From positions 1-17,114 of the forward strand of contig JAMDDZ010000129.1 of assembly GCA_023488565.1 (NCBI GenBank): 17,114 nt of DNA, read 5' to 3'. A program made the position numbers and the translations under genes. The notes beneath the pieces are model-generated. The model worked only from the letters and a program-made list of their open reading frames with translations. It was not told the DNA's origin and searched no databases. Below, piece by piece: positions 12,783 through 17,114 of this stretch; positions within the stretch are counted from its first letter, which is position 1, and each line of letters opens with the position of its first letter. This stretch comes from Bacillota bacterium. GTDB taxonomy: Bacteria; Bacillota; Sulfobacillia; Sulfobacillales; Sulfobacillaceae.

Positions 12783-13985
12783 TTGATTCCATCACACCCC
12801 AGTATACTGGCCATCGTTCGCCCGTTGTGGCAAGAGATTGAGGACAAGGTGGCATTCAATGTAGAGCGTACAGCGAAAGCCTTTAGCATCTCGGGGTTGA
12901 CCGCGCCGGACCTTATGGGAAGTACCGGTTATGGTTATGATGATCGGGGCCGCAGTCTATTAGATGGGATTGTCGCCGATCTTATGGGAACGCCGGCGGC
13001 TCTGGTGCGGTCGCAATGGGTATCCGGCACCCACGCGTTGAATACTGTGCTTCAGTCATTAGCACCGTCTGTGCGCAGGATTTGGATTGCATCGGGACCG
13101 GTGTATGACACCTTGCATCCGATCATGTTTGATCAAAATCATCCCTTTAGTTTGGTGTCGAGGGGCATTGACATTGAATACATGCAGTGGGATCGCGATG
13201 GGATGCCGATATGGCAAAGGGAGGGGAATCCCGATCTGGTATATATCCAGCGTTCCCGTGGCTATCAGGCCAGACCATCGTGGGGACGCCGCCAAATCGC
13301 GCAGATTATTGGCGAGGCTCATCGCCGTAATGCCGTGGTGGTCGTTGACAATTGTTATGGCGAGTTTACCGATATTGCGGAGCCCGGTCACTGGGGGGCA
13401 GATCTGGTTGTGGGCAGTTTGATGAAGAATCCCGGGGCCGGGATCGCGCCGACCGGGGCCTATGTTGCCGGCACCAAAATCTTGGTGGAACGTGTGGCTG
13501 ACCAATTGTTTGCTCCGGGCATAGGGGGAGAAGTCGGGCCCACCGGCCCTTACCAACGCCTTTTGGCACAAGGATGGTTTATGGCACCCCAGGTGGTGGG
13601 GGAGGCGGTGATGGGAGGAATTTACGTCAGTGCGTTGTTTGAAGCCGCTGGATTTTTAGCAAATCCTGCGACCAGGGAAGCGCGCAATGATATTGTGACG
13701 GCTATTAAACTCCGGAGCCCAGAGGAAATTGAGCGGTTCTGCGCCCAAATTCAATCGCACTCTCCGGTCGATGCAAAGGCTGCTCCGACGCCATGGGATA
13801 TGCCGGGATACCACGACCCCATCATCATGGCTGCGGGTGGTTTTGTACCCGGGGCATCCTTAGAACTTTCAGCGGATGCACCCATGCGGGCGCCCTATTG
13901 GGTGTATTTGCAGGGCGGGCTTTCCCGCTGGCATACCATTATCGCGGCCCGAGCGGCCTTGGAGTCTTTAGTAAGTGCGAATTAA
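12783..13985 (+). CDS. ynbB: Methionine gamma-lyase family PLP enzyme (YnbB / 'aluminium resistance' family)
   Basis: This 400-aa protein is a fold-type I PLP enzyme of the YnbB family. Signatures are GSTGYGYDDRGRSLLD, RSQWVSGTHALNT (phosphate-binding region), YIQRSRGYQARPSW, VVVDNCYGEFTD with the pyridine-contacting Asp, and GSLMKNPGAGIAPTGAYVAG, where Lys215 is the expected Schiff-base lysine. Database names such as methionine gamma-lyase or aluminium resistance protein are by homology; the substrate is uncertain. It follows spoVK and the GTPase as in Bacillus. TTG 12783 is the likely start, with AAAGGAG (12766-12772) about ten bases upstream. A gap of 72 bases separates it from the GTPase gene. 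Its 3' end overlaps the lexA 3' end on the other strand by 18 bases. Confidence 0.9.
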   Translation: MIPSHPSILAIVRPLWQEIEDKVAFNVERTAKAFSISGLTAPDLMGSTGYGYDDRGRSLLDGIVADLMGTPAALVRSQWVSGTHALNTVLQSLAPSVRRIWIASGPVYDTLHPIMFDQNHPFSLVSRGIDIEYMQWDRDGMPIWQREGNPDLVYIQRSRGYQARPSWGRRQIAQIIGEAHRRNAVVVVDNCYGEFTDIAEPGHWGADLVVGSLMKNPGAGIAPTGAYVAGTKILVERVADQLFAPGIGGEVGPTGPYQRLLAQGWFMAPQVVGEAVMGGIYVSALFEAAGFLANPATREARNDIVTAIKLRSPEEIERFCAQIQSHSPVDAKAAPTPWDMPGYHDPIIMAAGGFVPGASLELSADAPMRAPYWVYLQGGLSRWHTIIAARAALESLVSAN

Positions 13986-14564
13986 TCCAACCACACGGCC
14001 AATCACAGTGATGGAGGGATCTTCAATCGGAGCATAAAGCGAGTTGGCAGGGAGCAAGCGAATTTTGCCGCTGGAACGATCCAAATATTTTACAGTAGCT
14101 TCCTCGCCAATCATTCCGATGACGATTTCTCCATCGTCAACCGAAGACGTGGATTGTACGGCAACTAAATCACCCTCGCGGATGCCCGCATCCACCATGG
14201 AATCGCCGATAACCCGGAGCAAAAAGTCTGCTTTGAGGCGAAACAGCCCCACCGGGATTTGCCAGGTATCCTCCACTTGTTCGGTGGCTAAGATAGGTTG
14301 TCCCGCTGTAATTTTGCCAATAACCGGCACCGAACTCACTTCTTGGCTCATGCCTTGCAGTGACCAAGCGCGACGTTTCAGAGGTGGGTGAGAAATCACG
14401 CCTGCAGTTTCCAAAGTTTTAAGATGGCGGGCTACGCTCGCAGTAGATTTCAACCCTACCGCTGCCCCGATTTCGCGGACGGAAGGCGGGTATCCATTGC
14501 GTCCGAGATATTGTTGGATAAACTCAATAATTCGTTCCCGACGATCATTCGCTGATCTGGTCAT
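13968..14564 (-). CDS. lexA: SOS repressor LexA
   Basis: This 198-aa protein starts MTRSANDRRERIIEFIQQYL and has a winged helix-turn-helix in the first 70 residues (SVREIGAAVGLKSTASVARH). The self-cleavage site is Ala87-Gly88 in GKITAGQPI, with catalytic Ser122 in GDSMVDAGI and Lys159 in ATVKYL. On DNA damage, RecA filaments trigger cleavage and the SOS genes are released. I choose ATG 14564 because AGGGGAGG lies five bases upstream on the minus strand; a 20-residue upstream extension in frame has no ribosome site and is out of character for the family. A TACAAT -10-like site and a CTGAG-TTT-CTCAG dyad lie just upstream. It is convergent with ynbB (18-base overlap) and divergent from the CPBP protease gene. 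Confidence 0.95.
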   Translation of the reverse strand: MTRSANDRRERIIEFIQQYLGRNGYPPSVREIGAAVGLKSTASVARHLKTLETAGVISHPPLKRRAWSLQGMSQEVSSVPVIGKITAGQPILATEQVEDTWQIPVGLFRLKADFLLRVIGDSMVDAGIREGDLVAVQSTSSVDDGEIVIGMIGEEATVKYLDRSSGKIRLLPANSLYAPIEDPSITVIGRVVGLIRTY

Positions 14565-14575
14565 ATGAGCCTCCC

Positions 14576-14588
14576 CTGAGTTTCTCAG
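14576..14588. promoter_or_regulatory. 13-bp dyad in the lexA leader; candidate LexA operator
   Basis: CTGAG (14576-14580) and CTCAG (14584-14588) are perfect inverted arms around TTT. The dyad lies between a TACAAT-like -10 on the minus strand (about 14598-14593) and the lexA ribosome site, a suitable place for autorepression. The classical Gram-positive SOS box GAAC-N4-GTTC is absent from the region. LexA operators differ between phyla, so this is a candidate only. It could also affect the divergent protease promoter. Confidence 0.35.
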
Positions 14589-14604
14589 ATATTGTACCAT
14601 AATA
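14589..14604. promoter_or_regulatory. Overlapping divergent -10-like elements (lexA / CPBP protease)
   Basis: The short AT-rich centre of the 58-base divergent gap contains TACAAT on the minus strand and CATAAT on the plus strand, overlapping each other in a partial palindrome TATTGTACCATAATA. Neither has a good -35 at 17 bases. If both are used, transcription of lexA and the protease gene would be mutually exclusive or co-controlled by LexA. Confidence 0.3.
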
Positions 14605-14622
14605 GCAGAGAGGATGAAGCAC

Positions 14623-15600
14623 ATGCGACGATATTTCGGGATGGTGTCGGTTGTGGTCGCGCTGGCCGCGGGGTCAGTATTATCCAGTCATAACCCAGCG
14701 TTGTGGCTTTTGCTTGCGGGTTTGGCCTGGATATTCGCCTTTGGCCTGTGGGGAGCCATATGGCAGAAGTCAGTATGGGCGTTGGTTACCACCGTGGTAT
14801 TAGGCACAGCCGCACTCTATCTATGGCATCGGACATTGCCAATGACAGCAGGAGTATTGGTGGCGGTCACCGCAGTCATCGCCACTATCAGTTGTCGTTT
14901 GGCGCGCATTCGGCACCCGGCCGGGCTGCGGTGGTATGACGGAATCTGGGCGGCGGTTTTGTTTGTCCTCGCATCCATTGTGGTATCCATCACTCAAATT
15001 GGCACTAAACAACCACTAGGGCAAAACCTTCCGGTATTGGTAAGTGTCTATCTTTTAACGCCAGCGATCGAAGTCGGAATCATCTACCTGGTATTGCGCC
15101 ATTCTCACATTCTTAAGGAATTTCTGCGGCGTAATTATCGGGGTGCCTCAAGGACGCATGTGGTGACAGGAATAGCCGTGGGTATCGGGTTAACCGCGTT
15201 GATGGGGATAGCCGTGTCAGTAGAGCAAAAAGTTGCGCATATCCGGGTACAATCCAACAATCCATTTCTCTACGCTCGCGGATTAAATCCCCATACGGTA
15301 TTGGCTGCAATTTTGGTCGGGCTGGCGGTGGTTGTGGCTGCTCCAATAACAGAAGAAGCCTTGTTTCGGGGCATATTGTTTGGAGGTTTTTTAACTCGCG
15401 TACCATACCCTGTCGCGACTTTAGGGGCTGCCTTTCTGTTTGGTGCAGCACACATGGATTTGACCCTCTTGATCCCGCTGACTCTGGCAGGGTTGGTGCT
15501 AAACGCGGTTTATCGACGTAATCAGTCCCTGGTGCCCTCGACTGTAGCGCATGCGACCTTTAATGGCTTGTCGGTCATTCTAGCGGTGTTTGTCCATTAG
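14623..15600 (+). CDS. CPBP family intramembrane metalloprotease
   Basis: This 325-aa protein has about eight hydrophobic helices and the CPBP (Rce1/Abi) motifs in its C-terminal half. EExxxR is at Glu244-Glu245 and Arg249 in ITEEALFRG, then FGAAH in the next core helix, and a final HATFN. In Rce1-type enzymes the glutamates and histidines form the active site in the membrane. Bacterial members act in CAAX-like processing, bacteriocin self-immunity or unknown roles. The N-terminal half (residues 1-150) is made of additional membrane helices not typical of the core. ATG 14623 is preferred because GAGAGG (14608-14613) is nine bases upstream; ATG 14614 directly abuts that site. The gene is divergent from lexA. 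Confidence 0.88.
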   Translation: MRRYFGMVSVVVALAAGSVLSSHNPALWLLLAGLAWIFAFGLWGAIWQKSVWALVTTVVLGTAALYLWHRTLPMTAGVLVAVTAVIATISCRLARIRHPAGLRWYDGIWAAVLFVLASIVVSITQIGTKQPLGQNLPVLVSVYLLTPAIEVGIIYLVLRHSHILKEFLRRNYRGASRTHVVTGIAVGIGLTALMGIAVSVEQKVAHIRVQSNNPFLYARGLNPHTVLAAILVGLAVVVAAPITEEALFRGILFGGFLTRVPYPVATLGAAFLFGAAHMDLTLLIPLTLAGLVLNAVYRRNQSLVPSTVAHATFNGLSVILAVFVH

Positions 15601-15666
15601 GGTCTCTGACTTGGGCAGGAAAATCAACCGAGCCCGACGAATATGCCCCACAAGGGGGCCGATATT

Positions 15667-17114
15667 GTGGAAATCTATGACTCTGAGAAAGAAAACCTGC
15701 GTCGCATTCGACGCAATACTTTAGGGGACCTACTACGTCGGGACGCACGACGGGATCCTGAAAAAACCGCTATGATCTTCCGAGATCAGAAGATCTCCTA
15801 TCGCGAGTGGAATGTGATGGTCAATCAAGTCGCAGAGGGACTGTCTTCGCGTGGTGTGAGATCCGAAATGCACGTAGGGATTGTTGGCAAGAATTCGCTA
15901 AATTTCCTGACTTACGCCCTGGCAGTGGCCAAATTAGGCGCCGTGTTAGTGCCGGTCAATCCGGTGCTGACAGCCAAGGAGATGGCATATATATTGCGCC
16001 ATGCCGATATCGCCGCGGTTGCAGCAGATAGCAGCCTCATTAACCGGGTGGAAGAAGGCATAAGGGAAGCGTCGCTGCGTCCTTTGGTACAAGTGGCCTT
16101 GGATATCGACAGCACGCAGGATTTGTGGATTCCCTGGGACCGAGTGGGCAAAGGACATGGTGAAGAGTGGTGGGGACCAGCGGTTGATGACGACGCGGCG
16201 CAAATTCTTTATACCAGCGGCACGGAATCGAATCCCAAAGGTGTGTTGTTAACCCACCGAAGTCTTTTAGACCAATTTTTTAGCATTATTGTGGCGGGAG
16301 AATTTCAGACGAATGATGTCGTGTTGCATGCCTTGCCGTTATTTCACAGTGCACAGCTTAATGCCTTTTTTGGGCCTTTTTTGGAACTCGGTGCTACCCA
16401 TGTCTTATTGGAACGTCCAGAACCGGAGCGTGTTATGGAAGCAATAGAGCACCACCAAGTCACGGTGTTTTTCGCCCCGCCCACTGTGTGGATAGCAATA
16501 TTGCGATCCCCCTCCTTTTCGCCCTCCCGTTTTTCGTCCTTGAGGAAAGCAGTGTATGGAGCATCGGCGATGCCGGTGGAGATTCTACGCGAGTTGGGTC
16601 GGTTTCTGCCCCAAACCCGGTTTAGCAATATGTACGGCATGACTGAAATGGGACCATTTGCCACAGCATTGCCGCCGGAAGAACAGTTGACGCGCCCCGG
16701 CTCTGTTGGCAAGCCCGGGGTTAATGTCGAAATGACGGTATTGCGTGATGATGGCAGTGAGGCTTCATTCAACGAACCCGGTGAAGTGTGTTTTCGCAGC
16801 AGCCATGCGTTGCTAGGGTATTACAAAGATCCGGAAAAGACCCGCGAGGCATTTCGCCATGGATGGTATCATACAGGGGACATTGGGGTGATTGACGCTG
16901 AGGGATACCTGTCCATTGTTGACCGCAAGAAAGATATGATTAAAACTGGCGGCGAAAATGTTGCCAGTCGAGAAGTGGAAGAAGTGCTGTATACCCATTC
17001 GGCAGTGCAAGAATGTGCGGTTATCGGCGTGCCACATCCTTATTGGGGTGAAGCGGTCATTGCCGTGGTCGTGAAACGTCAAGGCATGGATGTTAGTGAG
17101 ACGGAACTGATTGC
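15667..17114 (+). CDS. Acyl-CoA synthetase (AMP-forming, class I adenylate-forming enzyme), 3' end outside window
   Basis: 482 residues are visible and the frame is open at the right edge. The phosphate-binding loop is TSGTESNPKG at residues 183-192, followed by the A5 motif YGMTE at 323-327, the ribose-binding Asp405 in TGDIG, and the hinge motif DRKKDMIKTGGENV at 419-432. The catalytic Lys of the small C-terminal domain lies beyond the window. The enzyme adenylates a carboxylic acid, probably a fatty acid, and forms its CoA thioester. The substrate cannot be read from the sequence. I choose GTG 15667, eight bases after AAGGGGG (15652-15658); an in-frame ATG at 15643 lacks a ribosome site. 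It follows the CPBP gene by 66 bases on the same strand. Confidence 0.93.
   Translation, partial: MEIYDSEKENLRRIRRNTLGDLLRRDARRDPEKTAMIFRDQKISYREWNVMVNQVAEGLSSRGVRSEMHVGIVGKNSLNFLTYALAVAKLGAVLVPVNPVLTAKEMAYILRHADIAAVAADSSLINRVEEGIREASLRPLVQVALDIDSTQDLWIPWDRVGKGHGEEWWGPAVDDDAAQILYTSGTESNPKGVLLTHRSLLDQFFSIIVAGEFQTNDVVLHALPLFHSAQLNAFFGPFLELGATHVLLERPEPERVMEAIEHHQVTVFFAPPTVWIAILRSPSFSPSRFSSLRKAVYGASAMPVEILRELGRFLPQTRFSNMYGMTEMGPFATALPPEEQLTRPGSVGKPGVNVEMTVLRDDGSEASFNEPGEVCFRSSHALLGYYKDPEKTREAFRHGWYHTGDIGVIDAEGYLSIVDRKKDMIKTGGENVASREVEEVLYTHSAVQECAVIGVPHPYWGEAVIAVVVKRQGMDVSETELI

Noticed and set aside
13968..14624. LexA beginning at the upstream ATG (218 aa)
   Set aside because: The 20 extra residues are not typical of LexA, and the strong AGGGGAGG site points to ATG 14564.
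1..17114. CRISPR array or complete insertion sequence
   Set aside because: No regularly spaced direct repeats, no intact transposase and no terminal inverted repeats were seen on either strand.

Overview
The window looks like chromosome of a spore-forming Gram-positive bacterium (Bacillota). The evidence is a run of core genes in a Bacillota-type order (mutL, miaA ... spoVK, a GTPase gene, ynbB, then lexA), the sporulation-type genes spoVK and a SleB-like cortex hydrolase, purine-rich Shine-Dalgarno sites, and frequent GTG/TTG starts. Protein style and GC level remind me of acidophilic Sulfobacillus-type organisms, but that is an inference I cannot confirm here.

Layout. 1-1268: the 3' end of mutL overlaps miaA (mismatch repair, then tRNA i6A37 synthesis). 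1359-5172: a mostly minus-strand accessory stretch with a 94-aa unknown, a PDZ-carrying lipoprotein, an orphan AbrB/VapB-type antitoxin with a trace of its toxin, and a two-LysM SleB-like cell-wall hydrolase. 5408-7912: plus-strand prolyl oligopeptidase and a RidA-family protein. 7913-11103: a low-density, partly decayed accessory region. It holds a 241-aa conserved-looking unknown that lacks a normal start codon, fragments of at least one degraded gene, and a second AbrB/VapB antitoxin followed by a PIN toxin gene with no good start and a one-base frameshift. 11104-13985: spoVK, a minimal GTPase and a methionine gamma-lyase-like PLP enzyme (YnbB family), all co-directional. 13968-14564: lexA on the minus strand, tail-to-tail and overlapping ynbB. 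14623-15600: a CPBP membrane protease divergent from lexA. 15667 to the edge: an acyl-CoA synthetase running out of the window.

How they fit together. The ends are housekeeping (DNA repair, tRNA modification, SOS control, lipid activation) and sporulation functions. The middle 10 kb separates miaA from spoVK, and hfq, which usually follows miaA in Bacillota, is absent. That middle looks like an accumulation site for mobile or selfish genes and their remains. Two antitoxin genes survive while both toxin partners are broken. I did not find an intact novel defence or mobile system. The most interesting leads are the decayed toxin-antitoxin loci with a preserved operator-like palindrome, the gene with an apparent ACG start, the spoVK-coupled minimal GTPase, the Rid protein lacking the usual catalytic Arg, and a candidate non-standard LexA operator.
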